Assembly: GCA_029775855.1 (NCBI GenBank)
Contig: JARVJZ010000003.1
Coordinates: forward strand, 1 to 64,000
Reading direction: 5' to 3'
DNA: 64,000 bases
Origin: Nitrososphaeria archaeon
Lineage (GTDB): Archaea > Thermoproteota > Nitrososphaeria > Nitrososphaerales > JAAOZN01
Shown here: piece by piece, positions 17,747 through 26,144 of the stretch
Layout: every line of letters starts with the position of its first letter
Position numbering within the stretch: the first letter of the stretch is position 1
Program-made: the position numbers and the translations under genes
Notes under the pieces: model-generated
Database searches by the model: none
Told to the model about the DNA's origin: nothing
Seen by the model: only the letters and a program-made list of their open reading frames with translations

Positions 17747-18508
17747 TTGCCAACAGTCGGATATGAACTTGCCCCCCCTAAAATAATAGGTGTTTCGCGG
17801 TTAGAGTTAGAGGCAGCCCTTTCATCACTTTATAGTAAGGTTGAATCTTTGAAGGCTGTTGTCGATAGGATTTTGATTACAAGTTCGGTCATCGGTATAC
17901 CGAGACTACCTAGCGTCTTTACTGCTGCTCTTGTGAAGAAGTCTATGCCTGGTGTTTGGGTAGGTTGCTCGATAAGGACTTGTGACTATCTTTTGCACCA
18001 ATCTTTTAAGGCTGCTAGCGAAGCTTTCATCGCTGAGTTAAATGGTGTGCTGCTTGTCTACGGTGACAAACCTATCCACGGCTCAAGCTACAAAAACTAC
18101 CCCTCAAACTTACTTAAAATAATTCGCCAGTTTATCCCATCCAAAAACCTACCGAAGATCTATTTATCAGCGAAGGCTCAGAAAGATAAACAGAACATAG
18201 AAAGGAAGCTTGAAGCCAAACCAGATGGTTTTATAACACAGATCGTGACAGAAGTGGAACAGATCTTATGGCTACGCGATATATGCCGAGCAAATAAACT
18301 AGAGCTTTCAGCCACAATACTTACACCAAGCCCAAAGAACTTAACCTCAGCCGAAAAGATTGGGTTAAACTGGCAACCAGATGAGGATGATGCGACACAA
18401 CTTGTTCAGAATCTGCTTAAAGAAGATGTATCCATCTCACTAACATCACCTTGGAGCTTCAGAGAAGGGTTAGAATTCGCAAAGAAGATCAAGAGTTTAT
18501 GTAAATAA
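17747..18508 (+). CDS. Methylenetetrahydrofolate-reductase-like protein
   Basis: A 253-aa TIM-barrel protein with the pattern of the MTHFR family. CSIRTCDYLLHQSFKAASEA aligns with the region where MTHFRs carry RDRN and substrate contacts. GVLLVYGDKP corresponds to the LxLxGDP motif that follows, and PDGFITQIVTEVEQI to the FVQTQ strand. The N-terminal region with the catalytic Glu of bacterial MetF is not clearly recognisable, so it is divergent and the activity is uncertain. The start is TTG 17747. It lies immediately upstream of two purP genes, another C1 step, which supports a C1-related role without proving it. Confidence 0.55.
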   Translation: MPTVGYELAPPKIIGVSRLELEAALSSLYSKVESLKAVVDRILITSSVIGIPRLPSVFTAALVKKSMPGVWVGCSIRTCDYLLHQSFKAASEAFIAELNGVLLVYGDKPIHGSSYKNYPSNLLKIIRQFIPSKNLPKIYLSAKAQKDKQNIERKLEAKPDGFITQIVTEVEQILWLRDICRANKLELSATILTPSPKNLTSAEKIGLNWQPDEDDATQLVQNLLKEDVSISLTSPWSFREGLEFAKKIKSLCK

Positions 18509-18560
18509 CTCTTTAAAGGAGTTATTCTGCACTATTGGCAGCATCGTGGTGTAAGGCTGT

Positions 18561-19658
18561 ATGATAAATCAAAACACTATAAACGCCATAATCAAATCTT
18601 ACGAGTTAGAGAATATCTCGATAGGCACTCTAGGAAGCCACTCAGCCCTAGACATAGCAGATGGAGCCAAAGACGAAGGTTTAAGAACGGTAGTAGTATG
18701 CCAAGAGGGGAGGGAGAAGCCCTACCTCTTCTACAAGAGAATAGTAGATGAGGCTATCGTTCTTAAACGCTTCAGTGACATTATGAAACCAGAGGTTCAG
18801 AAGCATCTTAGAGATAGAAACACTATCTTTGTGCCGCATAGAGCCTTCACAACCTATGTCGACTACGACTCAATAGAGAAAGCGTTTGAGGTGCCTATCT
18901 TTGGTAATAGATGGATACTTAGAGCGGAAGAGAGGACTGCACCCGTAAACCAATATCATATTCTCGAAAATGCCGGCATACGGTTTCCTCGAGTCTTTAA
19001 GAGCTTTGAAGAGATAGATCGGCCTGTAATAGTTAAGGTTCACGAGGCAAGGAGGAAGATAGAGCGCGCATTCTTCGTTGCAACAAGCCCAAAAGACTAC
19101 CTTGAGAAGGTCAAAGAAAGGATAGAGAAAGGCATAATATCTGAAGACGATCTCGCATCAGCAAAGATAGAGGAGTTCGTTATAGGCACCTACTTCAACT
19201 TTAACTATTTTCACTCACCCATCTCCAAGAGAGTTGAGTTTCTAGGCATCGACCGCAGATTACAGACTGACTTATTTGATTATGTAACCCTACCAGCAAA
19301 GCAGCAACTAGAAATCAACATACCACTACAGAATATAGAAATAGGGCACACACCAGCAACTATAAGAGAGTCGATGCTCGAAAAGGTCCTTACAATAGGC
19401 GAAAAATTCGTAGAAGCTACAAAACACCTATTCCCACCAGGCATAATAGGTCCTTTTGCACTTCAATCCGCAGTAACCAAGGATCTTGATATAGTGGTCT
19501 ATGATGTTTCGCCAAGAGTTCCGGGAAGCCCGATTATATCTACCACCTCGCCTTACTCAAAGTATCTCTTCGGTCAGAGCGTATCGACTGGGCGCAGAAT
19601 CGCTATTGAAGTAAAGAATGCTATAAAAGCTGGAAGACTTGGGGATGTGGTTACTTGA
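18561..19658 (+). CDS. PurP paralog (FAICAR synthetase family), degenerate glycine loop
   Basis: Belongs to the archaeal PurP ATP-grasp family, which makes the formyl compound FAICAR from AICAR, formate and ATP in purine synthesis. It keeps ISIGTLGSHSALDIADGAKDEG, VPHRAF, PIFGNRWILRAEE and FPPGIIGPFALQS. However, where PurP has the glycine-rich ATP loop KxPGAxGGRGYF, this protein reads VKVHEARRKIERAFFVA (about residue 160). The later SARVDGGTN motif is also altered to SPRVPGSP. It may therefore be a non-catalytic or altered-specificity partner of the next gene, with which it overlaps by 4 nt. PurP paralogs occur in several archaea. Confidence 0.8.
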   Translation: MINQNTINAIIKSYELENISIGTLGSHSALDIADGAKDEGLRTVVVCQEGREKPYLFYKRIVDEAIVLKRFSDIMKPEVQKHLRDRNTIFVPHRAFTTYVDYDSIEKAFEVPIFGNRWILRAEERTAPVNQYHILENAGIRFPRVFKSFEEIDRPVIVKVHEARRKIERAFFVATSPKDYLEKVKERIEKGIISEDDLASAKIEEFVIGTYFNFNYFHSPISKRVEFLGIDRRLQTDLFDYVTLPAKQQLEINIPLQNIEIGHTPATIRESMLEKVLTIGEKFVEATKHLFPPGIIGPFALQSAVTKDLDIVVYDVSPRVPGSPIISTTSPYSKYLFGQSVSTGRRIAIEVKNAIKAGRLGDVVT

Positions 19659-20680
19659 AGACTATAGCAACATTAGGTTCACACTGCGCACTACAGCTAC
19701 TTAAAGGAGCCAAAGATGAGGGGTTTCATACACTTCTCGTATGCTTAAAGAAGCGCGCCAATCTATATAGGAGATTCAAGTTCATCGAAAAGTTTCTCTT
19801 CGTAGATAGATTTGATGAACTCACTCAACCAGAAAAGCAAGAGGAGCTTCTGGAGGAAGATTCTATCCTAATTCCACACGGCACCTTGATCTCAGAGGTT
19901 GGTGTAGACCTTGTCGAAAAAGCGTTAAAGGTTCCTATCTTCGGCAACCGATGGATCCTAAGGTGGGAGGCAGATAGAATATTAAAAGATATGTTAATGA
20001 AGGAAGCTGGGTTAAACCCCCCGCAGCAGCTCAAGCCTGAAGAGATAGATAGACTTTGCATAGTGAAGCTCCCTGGGGCTGCTGGAGGTAGAGGATACTT
20101 TCTTGTGTCAAGCAAAGAGGAGTTTAACCACTTCAAAGAGAAGCTAAAGGCTTCAGGATTGATAAAAGGTGAAGAAGACCTTTACATACAAGAATACCGT
20201 GTTGGCGTGCCTATCTACTTCCAATACTTTTACTCACCACTCGAAGATAGGTTGGAGCTGCTGGGTATAGATAGGAGATATGAGACTAGTGTTGATTCAA
20301 TAGGTAGAATACCAGCAAAATACCAGATCAATCTAGATATACCTTTAACTTACATTGTGGTCGGCAACATACCCTTAGTGCTGAGAGAATCTCTATTAGA
20401 TGAAGCTTACAATATAGGTGAAGCTTTTGTGAAAGCATCTAAAAAGAATGTCCCACCAGGAATGATAGGTCCCTTCTGCATCGAAGGCGTCTACACCCAT
20501 GAAGGCTTATTTGTACCATTTGAGTTTTCGGCTCGAATAGTTGCTGGAACCAACCTCTACATCGACGGTTCACCTTACTCTAAACTGATCTACGACGAAC
20601 CCATGAGTATGGGGCGTAGAATAGCTAGAGAGATCAAAGTTGGTTTGGAGAGAGGTGCGCTAGATAAGCTGTTGACATAA
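19655..20680 (+). CDS. purP: FAICAR synthetase (formate-phosphoribosylaminoimidazolecarboxamide ligase)
   Basis: The ATP-grasp enzyme that formylates AICAR with free formate and ATP, replacing the folate-dependent PurH transformylase in archaea. The N-terminus TIATLGSHCALQLLKGAKDEGF, IPHGTL, FGNRWILRWEADR, the intact glycine loop VKLPGAAGGRGYFLVSS (about residue 133) and VPPGMIGPFCIEGV match PurP throughout. FEFSARIVAGTN is the metal-binding region. It lacks the ~17 residues that precede the TLGSH motif in Methanocaldococcus PurP and in its paralog upstream. The TTG/ATG start overlap with that gene implies coupled translation and perhaps a hetero-oligomer. Confidence 0.9.
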   Translation: MKTIATLGSHCALQLLKGAKDEGFHTLLVCLKKRANLYRRFKFIEKFLFVDRFDELTQPEKQEELLEEDSILIPHGTLISEVGVDLVEKALKVPIFGNRWILRWEADRILKDMLMKEAGLNPPQQLKPEEIDRLCIVKLPGAAGGRGYFLVSSKEEFNHFKEKLKASGLIKGEEDLYIQEYRVGVPIYFQYFYSPLEDRLELLGIDRRYETSVDSIGRIPAKYQINLDIPLTYIVVGNIPLVLRESLLDEAYNIGEAFVKASKKNVPPGMIGPFCIEGVYTHEGLFVPFEFSARIVAGTNLYIDGSPYSKLIYDEPMSMGRRIAREIKVGLERGALDKLLT

Positions 20681-20693
20681 CGAGGTCTATTTA

Positions 20694-21854
20694 ATGCTTT
20701 CTAGCTCGTTGAAACTATACTCAGCGCTCTACTTAGCCGCCTTTCTCTACGCTTTAGGTTATGGTGCAAGCGTCTATCTGATTCCAGTGTATGCAACATA
20801 TCTTAAGGCTAACTACTATGAACTAGGTCTCATAGGTATGGTTGGTAGTGTGCTCTACATCTTCTTCCCCCTTCTTTCCGGCTGGCTCTCGGATAAAGTG
20901 AATAAAGCACACATGCTTTCAGTCGGCTTAGTTGCTAACATCATAGCAACATCAGCTATAGCGTTAGCAAGCACGGTTCCAGAGCTGTTAATCGTTAGAG
21001 TGATTGGCGGATTGGCTATAGGCTTCTATTGGCCTATTATCGAAGCGCTTATTGCAGATATTGCCCCTGAAGTCTCAAGAATTTCAAAGATAGGGTCTTT
21101 TGGAGCAGCGACAACCTTAGGTATGATCATAGGTCCTCCTTTAGGAGGAGTGCTGGCGCAGGTTCTGGGGTTGAGGCAGACATTTTTGCTATCCTCCCTA
21201 CCTATGGTTGCAGCACTTATTGTTGTGTTATCGTTTGTTATCCCAGCATATAAAATGAAGGGTGTTGTTAAGGTTGCCGCATCTGTTAACGCATCTAACA
21301 GCTTACAAGCATCTAACTTATTCAAGGTCGCCCCTATCGTAGTAACTTATAGTGCATTCTTTAGCACAGTTGTTTCTATTCTGCCTGGGTATCTTTCGCT
21401 GCGTGGCTACTTAGCTTCGGAGGTTGGAGCGCTTTTCTCCTTGGTTAGTGTCGCGAGGGTTATCGCGCTGCTATCTTCACATAAAGTTGGCGGTAGAGAT
21501 GTTTCAGCCTTAATATTTTTTTCACTTACTTTGGCTTTAAGCTGCTTCATAATGTTCTTCTCCGAGACCCTACCGCTCTACATCCTAAGTCTCATAATAA
21601 TGGGGTTCTCATTGGGCTTCATCTTCCCATTATCGTTCAACTTGGCTCTAAAAGGGATTAAGCAGGAATTACTAGGCAGAGGTGTAGGGGTCTATGAATC
21701 AATATTAGGCGTTGGCTTCGCCGGCGGCCCTATATTCTCAGGCTTTATCGCCGAGTCTATTGAGCCAAAAGCACCTTATCTGATCTTAGGTCTACTCTGT
21801 GTATTTATCCCATTATCTCTTAGAAGAATAAAAGATAACTCTGGACGCGGTTAG
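20694..21854 (+). CDS. MFS transporter, 12-TM
   Basis: A 386-aa major facilitator protein. The motif between TM2 and TM3, GWLSDKVNKAHMLSVG, is the family signature (GxLxDrxxr). RVIGGLAIGFYWPIIEALIAD in TM4-5 and GPPLGGVLAQVLGLRQTF follow the drug/sugar transporter pattern. It starts at ATG 20694 behind GAGGT and is 13 nt beyond purP, so probably in the same operon. Its 3' end overlaps the convergent mfnB stop by 4 nt. Substrate unknown. Confidence 0.85.
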   Translation: MLSSSLKLYSALYLAAFLYALGYGASVYLIPVYATYLKANYYELGLIGMVGSVLYIFFPLLSGWLSDKVNKAHMLSVGLVANIIATSAIALASTVPELLIVRVIGGLAIGFYWPIIEALIADIAPEVSRISKIGSFGAATTLGMIIGPPLGGVLAQVLGLRQTFLLSSLPMVAALIVVLSFVIPAYKMKGVVKVAASVNASNSLQASNLFKVAPIVVTYSAFFSTVVSILPGYLSLRGYLASEVGALFSLVSVARVIALLSSHKVGGRDVSALIFFSLTLALSCFIMFFSETLPLYILSLIIMGFSLGFIFPLSFNLALKGIKQELLGRGVGVYESILGVGFAGGPIFSGFIAESIEPKAPYLILGLLCVFIPLSLRRIKDNSGRG

Positions 21855-22576
21855 ACTACCAAGTTATTTTCCTCAACCTCCCTTATGGCTCTGCGCAGTG
21901 AAGCAACGAGACTACGGTCTAGCACTCTTGAGCCATTAGGTTTAACTTTGCAAACAGCTCTCCTAACGCCAAACACCTGAAAACCAAGTTGCTGAACACA
22001 CCCTACATCAGCAGCCTTTAGCCCACCAGCAAGAGCAGAGATGAGACCCAAGTTGCGGGCATCAACACTTAACTTCCTCAACTCTTCTTGCGTTAGGTAA
22101 TCAAACACACACCCACCATCCTTACGCTGCACATCTACAAGCACACCATCAGCGCCAGACGCTGAAGCAACTTTAGGGAGAAGAAGAGGGTTAAGACCAT
22201 TAAACCTCTTGTAGTCTGCATATGCAGCTAAAATAACCTTAGAGCCTGTGCCTCTGCAAGCATCGACTACCTTGCTGCTAAGTCTAATCGCATCATTCAC
22301 TGCCTTAGAGCCGAATAAACCAACTTTAACATAGTCAGCACCAGCCATAGCAGCGCCGAAAGCGGCAAACGAAGCTGTTCCTGGGAGGTTGGGTAAGTCG
22401 CCTAATGTAGCGCTCAACTCAACATTTCTTAAAGCAGCTCGCATCTTAGATACAAGATTTGGTGTGCTTGCTCCAAGCGCTCCCTCCTTCGGATTCTTCA
22501 CATCTATGATGTCTGCGCCACCGGCTAACGCCTCTATTGCCTCTCTAAGTGATGTGACGCTAACAAGCAGCTTCAT
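21851..22576 (-). CDS. mfnB: (5-Formylfuran-3-yl)methyl phosphate synthase (MfnB family)
   Basis: In methanogens MfnB condenses two glyceraldehyde 3-phosphate molecules to the furan precursor of methanofuran. The protein starts MKLLVSVTSLREAIEALAGGADIIDVKNPKEGALGA, the family hallmark, with Lys27 of DVKNP as a conserved active-site lysine. ADYVKVGLFG and GVLVDVQRKDG follow around the TIM barrel. The length of 241 aa is normal. MfnB homologs occur outside methanogens in archaea and bacteria with methanofuran- or methanopterin-linked C1 pathways. No other methanofuran genes are visible here. Confidence 0.88.
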   Translation of the reverse strand: MKLLVSVTSLREAIEALAGGADIIDVKNPKEGALGASTPNLVSKMRAALRNVELSATLGDLPNLPGTASFAAFGAAMAGADYVKVGLFGSKAVNDAIRLSSKVVDACRGTGSKVILAAYADYKRFNGLNPLLLPKVASASGADGVLVDVQRKDGGCVFDYLTQEELRKLSVDARNLGLISALAGGLKAADVGCVQQLGFQVFGVRRAVCKVKPNGSRVLDRSLVASLRRAIREVEENNLVV

Positions 22577-22788
22577 CGCTCTACCCGCTCCAAATCTCTA
22601 TAAAGTCATTCTTAAGCTTGTATGCGTCAAAAGATACATTGCACAGCACTACGGTGAAGATTAGTGAAACTAAGGCTAAAGTTCCAGAGCCTACACCTAA
22701 CATCCATAATCTAATGATAAGCGTAAAGAAGTGAGATACTGCGGTCATTAAAATTTGCTATAAACATTAGGCTAATTGGTAATTAATT
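22577..22788. other. Intergenic region without recognisable gene
   Basis: About 210 nt between mfnB and the tRNA-Ser gene. The track ORF 22389-22664 is antisense to mfnB and not convincing. I see no RNA gene or clear repeat. Confidence 0.5.
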
Positions 22789-22934
22789 TGGCGCCGGGAG
22801 AGGGATTCGAACCCTCGAGACCCAATTGGGTCACGGGCTTTCGTGGAACCACTCAAGGCTTACGCTTCATCCAATCTTATTGGACGAATCCGCGCATTAC
22901 TGTGGATGTTTGTTGTCCACTCTGCCATCCCGGC
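22789..22934 (-). tRNA. tRNA-Ser, interrupted by intron(s), probable anticodon TGA
   Basis: Minus-strand ends are unmistakable. Acceptor GCCGGGA pairs with TCCCGGC, followed by G73 and an encoded CCA. The T-arm is GAGGG-TTCGAAT-CCCTC. A hairpin GACCC-AATT-GGGTC just before the T-arm is a class II variable arm, and G73 fits archaeal tRNA-Ser rather than Leu (A73). D-loop GAGTGG is present. The locus is 146 nt, about 55 nt longer than a class II tRNA. The only Ser anticodon preceded by T and followed by a purine is TGA in CCTTGAGTGG. A second 3' D-stem strand (TGC) lies about 26 nt away, so more than one intron, including one in the D-loop, is possible. Exact splice sites were not resolved. Confidence 0.8.
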
Positions 22935-22960
22935 ACATCTACCTATGTTGACGCTTCATA

Positions 22961-23584
22961 TTAGAGCTTCGCTGCTAACTTATTCAAGGCAACCTTGTTT
23001 AATGTTTTGATTTTTGCGGCTACCGCTTTAGATACGATAATTCCTATTGGTATGGTGTAGAGTGTTATTGTTGCGTTAAATACGCCTATGATTGGCAGAA
23101 GTGGTGTTATTGCTTCTTCTGGCATACTGAATCCTATCGGCGGAGGGTATCGAAGCAGCGCATAATTCATTATAGTCATCACTACTACTCTACTTACAAC
23201 ACCTAAGAATGTGGATAATAAAAGTGGTAAGACTCTCTCAGATGAAGCCAAATGTTTTATGCGGCTGGCTAATGTTACGCCAAGCAGCATGCTCAAAACA
23301 GCAACCATATTGTAGAAGGGGCCGGTTGGCAGAGCACCTGGGAAGAGCGCGATGAGTGCTGCAGTGTTTATGAGTGTTATTATTACACCTACTTTTAGCC
23401 CATATAGAAGGAGTGCTGCGATGATAGGTATTTCCCAAATTTGGTAGTAGAGGAAGGGTGCAAGAGGGAAGGGAATCTTTATTGGGGAGAGGTTAAGAGC
23501 TAATGTTAAAGCTGTAAAGAGAGCGGTGGTGGCTATAAGTCTGCTTCTAAGCGCCGCCATACTTGACCGCCTATCTTTAAGCAA
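22961..23584 (-). CDS. ECF transporter S component (vitamin-type), putative
   Basis: A 207-aa membrane protein with about five or six hydrophobic helices. The N-terminus RLIATTALFTALTLALNLSPIKIPFPLAPFLYYQIWEIP resembles S components of the RibU/ThiT/CbrT type, with the Ala-rich first helix used to contact the ECF T subunit. GPFYNMVAVLSMLLG lies in mid-protein. No ATPase or T component is adjacent. The substrate is not deducible. ATG 23584 or the internal Met at residue 9 may be the start. Confidence 0.6.
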   Translation of the reverse strand: MLKDRRSSMAALRSRLIATTALFTALTLALNLSPIKIPFPLAPFLYYQIWEIPIIAALLLYGLKVGVIITLINTAALIALFPGALPTGPFYNMVAVLSMLLGVTLASRIKHLASSERVLPLLLSTFLGVVSRVVVMTIMNYALLRYPPPIGFSMPEEAITPLLPIIGVFNATITLYTIPIGIIVSKAVAAKIKTLNKVALNKLAAKL

Positions 23585-23674
23585 CCTCTTTTTTAAGTTT
23601 TCTGGTTATTACAAGAAAAATTGTAGAATCTAAAACAGAAAAATTAACTAAAGAGTCCAGCCTATAACAACAAG

Positions 23675-23878
23675 TTGTCTTTCCACCCCTTAGAAGCTGA
23701 TAAAACGAGGAGTAGAAGCAAAAAGAGCATCGTAAAACCTTGCCCAGAGTGCGGCAAAGTACTCAAAGCAAAGTCAGAGAAGCAGTGGGAGTATGTAATG
23801 CTAGCACACAAGACACTCTCAAAGAAACATAGATCTGAAGCAAAAACAGTTAAAGATGGGGCCGCCGGTGGGATTTGA
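23675..23878 (+). CDS. Small C2H2-type zinc-finger protein, 67 aa
   Basis: A basic 67-aa frame from TTG 23675. CPECGKVLKAKSEKQWEYVMLAHKTLSKKH carries two Cys and two His spaced as in a long-linker C2H2 finger. The flanks are Lys/Arg-rich, suggesting nucleic-acid binding. The frame ends inside the opposite-strand tRNA-His gene, which is unusual and lowers confidence. No ribosome-binding site is evident. It could also be a chance ORF. Confidence 0.4.
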   Translation: MSFHPLEADKTRSRSKKSIVKPCPECGKVLKAKSEKQWEYVMLAHKTLSKKHRSEAKTVKDGAAGGI

Positions 23879-23934
23879 ACCCACGCTGAGGGCTCCACAG
23901 GCCCCTATGCTAGCCAGGCTACACCACAGCGGCC
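23857..23934 (-). tRNA. tRNA-His (anticodon GTG) with encoded G-1 and CCA
   Basis: On the minus strand GCCGCTG pairs with CGGCGGC. C73 faces an encoded extra G at -1, the tRNA-His identity element, and CCA follows. Anticodon stem GGGGC/GCCCT encloses CTGTGGA with anticodon GTG. The T-arm is GTGGG-TTCAAAT-CCCAC. There is no intron. Confidence 0.95.
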
Positions 23935-24007
23935 ACGCCTCTAAGTTTAAGAGAGGATTGGTTAGTGGGAATAATATGTTTTACCTTTGATGATTTTATT
24001 CTCTGGG

Positions 24008-25048
24008 TTATTCGGTTTTTCTGGCTTGCAGCTTCTTGACCGCTTTGATTAACGCTGGTATAACCTCTGTATAATCGCCTATAAGACCATAGTCACAGTT
24101 GTCAAAGATAGGTGCATCTGGATCTTTGTTTATTGCGACGACGCATCTAGCCTCTCTTATGCCGTATAGGTGTTGAACCGCTCCACTTATCCCTACTGCG
24201 AAGTATAGATCTGAGCGCACTGTCTTACCGGTCTGCCCAACCTGTTTGTCGTGTGTTATCCAGCCGGCGTCAACAGCTTTTCTAGAACCTGAAATTTCGC
24301 CTCCTATTACTTTTGCGAACTCTTGTAGAATGGTGAAGCCGTCTCTACTTCCCAAGCCTTTGCCTCCCGATACAAGAATCTTTGCTTTCTCTATCGGAAC
24401 TGTGCCTCTGCTGAAGCGTTTTTTGTTGACTAACTTAACACCGTATCCGTCAGCCACCTTAGGTTGAGTATGTATGATTTCTCCTTCACGCGCAGGATTC
24501 CTTTCTGGTGTTGGGAAGACATTCGGGCGTGCGGTAAATATTGCTGGTCTCCTATTTAATGTGCGTATATGCGCTATCAGATAGGCCCCAAATGTGGGTC
24601 TTACACCGAGCACATCTTTTACAGCTGGATCTACTTCAAAGGAAGTGCAGTCTGCGGTTATGCCTGTCCTTAGCGTGTTTGCTACATATGGTGTGAACTC
24701 TCTACCCCTCATAGTGCCGCTTACCAAGATCACTTCTGGCTTATGCTCTTTAGCTAATGAGGCTAAAGCTTCTGCGTATAGCGCTGCATAATATTCTTCA
24801 AATTTTTCGTCGTCTGCTATGAATACTTTGTCTGCGCCGTAGTATATTGCTTCACGCGCTAGTGATGAGACACCTTTTCCAATAAGCACACCACCAACAT
24901 ACGTGTCTTTTTGGGAAGCTAAGTTCCTTGCTACGCCAAGCATCTGTAATCCTCCTTCGCCAAGAACTCCGTCTTCTACTTCGAGGTAAGCCCAGATTCC
25001 TCGGTATTCTCTTGGGTCAATCTTATCCCACTCAGAGCAGATTGACAT
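24008..25048 (-). CDS. etfA: Electron transfer flavoprotein alpha subunit
   Basis: Large ETF subunit that binds FAD. The N-terminal nucleotide-binding-like domain is followed by the C-terminal FAD domain: SGGKGLGSRDGFTILQEFA, SRKAVDAGWITHDKQVGQTGKTV and YFAVGISGAVQHLYGI near residues 225-310, all hallmarks of EtfA/FixB. NKDPDAPIFDNCDYGLIGD closes the FAD site. It is last in the operon fixC-fixX-etfB-etfA and sits 11 nt after etfB. With FixCX it forms a FixABCX-type complex, known to bifurcate electrons between ferredoxin and quinone in some organisms. Which partner it uses here is unknown. Confidence 0.95.
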   Translation of the reverse strand: MSICSEWDKIDPREYRGIWAYLEVEDGVLGEGGLQMLGVARNLASQKDTYVGGVLIGKGVSSLAREAIYYGADKVFIADDEKFEEYYAALYAEALASLAKEHKPEVILVSGTMRGREFTPYVANTLRTGITADCTSFEVDPAVKDVLGVRPTFGAYLIAHIRTLNRRPAIFTARPNVFPTPERNPAREGEIIHTQPKVADGYGVKLVNKKRFSRGTVPIEKAKILVSGGKGLGSRDGFTILQEFAKVIGGEISGSRKAVDAGWITHDKQVGQTGKTVRSDLYFAVGISGAVQHLYGIREARCVVAINKDPDAPIFDNCDYGLIGDYTEVIPALIKAVKKLQARKTE

Positions 25049-25059
25049 CTTTCATTCAC

Positions 25060-25866
25060 CTATATCTTGAGGAGGCGCTCCTCAATCAACCTCTTTATCA
25101 ACCATTCAGCTGCTTGCTCTACATCTTTAGGTTTGCAGACTATCTTCTTTCTAGGCACTTCTGGCACAAAGCTCGTCTTTCTTACTATAGTAGGCGAGCC
25201 CTTTAGACCCACGCAGTTCGCTTCTAAGCCTAAAGTCTTATTGCTCCAAACTTCGATGATTTGCTCACTTTTACAACGTAGCTTGTAGCTGAGCTTAACC
25301 CTTCGAGGGTGAGTTGAATGCATCGCAGCAGCTAGAAGCGCCGGTAAGGTTAATTCATATTCTTCGTAGGCATCCTCAAGTAACCTCTTAGCCCAGATCT
25401 TACCATCACCAAGATAATTTACGTCAACGACATAGTAGAGGTAAGGTATGTGAAGCCAAGAAGCGACTTGCGCACCTATGTGTGCTGTTGAGCTGTCTAC
25501 CGTTTCTTGACCAACCAGTATAAGGTCAAACTTAAGCTTGCTTATAGTTTTTGCGAGGGTATAGGATGTTGCCAACGTATCAGCGCCAGCATATACCATA
25601 TCCGTGAGTAAGATTGCTCTGTCACACCCCATACCGATAGCATGCTCTAAACCCAGCTTAGCAGACGGAGGAGCCATCGTGATAGCAGTGACACTACCAC
25701 CAAACCTATCCTTCAGAGTTAGAGCTATCTCTAAAGCGTGCAGATCGTGTGGGTTGATTACGCTAGGCACACCACTTCTGATTAAAGTGCCAGTTTTCTG
25801 ATCTATGTTCACCGAGGTTGTGTTAGGCACCCATTTTATGCAAACAACAATATCCAAGGCGTTCAC
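25060..25866 (-). CDS. etfB: Electron transfer flavoprotein beta subunit
   Basis: Small ETF subunit. IVVCIKWVPNTTSV at the N-terminus, VINPHDLHALEIAL (about residue 36), the switch region AILLTDMVYAGADTLATSYTLAK and LILVGQETVDSSTAHIGAQVASWL are family hallmarks. The last is the nucleotide-binding loop. It overlaps fixX by 4 nt. The extra FAD-binding features of bifurcating EtfB cannot be judged with certainty by eye. Confidence 0.95.
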   Translation of the reverse strand: MNALDIVVCIKWVPNTTSVNIDQKTGTLIRSGVPSVINPHDLHALEIALTLKDRFGGSVTAITMAPPSAKLGLEHAIGMGCDRAILLTDMVYAGADTLATSYTLAKTISKLKFDLILVGQETVDSSTAHIGAQVASWLHIPYLYYVVDVNYLGDGKIWAKRLLEDAYEEYELTLPALLAAAMHSTHPRRVKLSYKLRCKSEQIIEVWSNKTLGLEANCVGLKGSPTIVRKTSFVPEVPRKKIVCKPKDVEQAAEWLIKRLIEERLLKI

Positions 25867-26144
25867 CCAAATCTATAATGTATGCCTTTGCCGCTAACCG
25901 GGTAATCCCATTGAACAGCGTTGCGGGGACAAATAATTCGACAAGTTCCACATTCTAAACAGCCTTCGTAGCTGAAGACGATCTTAGCGCCTAAAAGAGT
26001 AAAACAGCCGGCTGGGCAGAGGTTAATGCAAGACTTAACATCGCAGTTAACACACTTTTCTGAGTCTACTTTGATATGAGGCTCATAGTCTACGTCCCAA
26101 ACGTTGTTCAAGAGGATGTCTTCTAGGCGTATAGGTTTATTCAT
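25863..26144 (-). CDS. fixX: FixX-type ferredoxin-like protein
   Basis: A 93-aa iron-sulfur protein. Two cysteine groups are visible: CVNCDVKSCINLCPAGC and CLECGTCRIICPRNAVQWDYP. The second is a full CxxCxxCxxxCP motif for a [4Fe-4S] cluster, and the first may hold another or be partly degenerate. FixX normally donates electrons between ETF:quinone oxidoreductase (FixC) and its partner. Overlaps of 4 nt with both fixC and etfB show a tightly coupled operon. Confidence 0.92.
   Translation of the reverse strand: MNKPIRLEDILLNNVWDVDYEPHIKVDSEKCVNCDVKSCINLCPAGCFTLLGAKIVFSYEGCLECGTCRIICPRNAVQWDYPVSGKGIHYRFG

Noticed and set aside
22389-22664. Plus-strand ORF over mfnB
   Set aside because: Antisense shadow of a well-supported gene; no motif.
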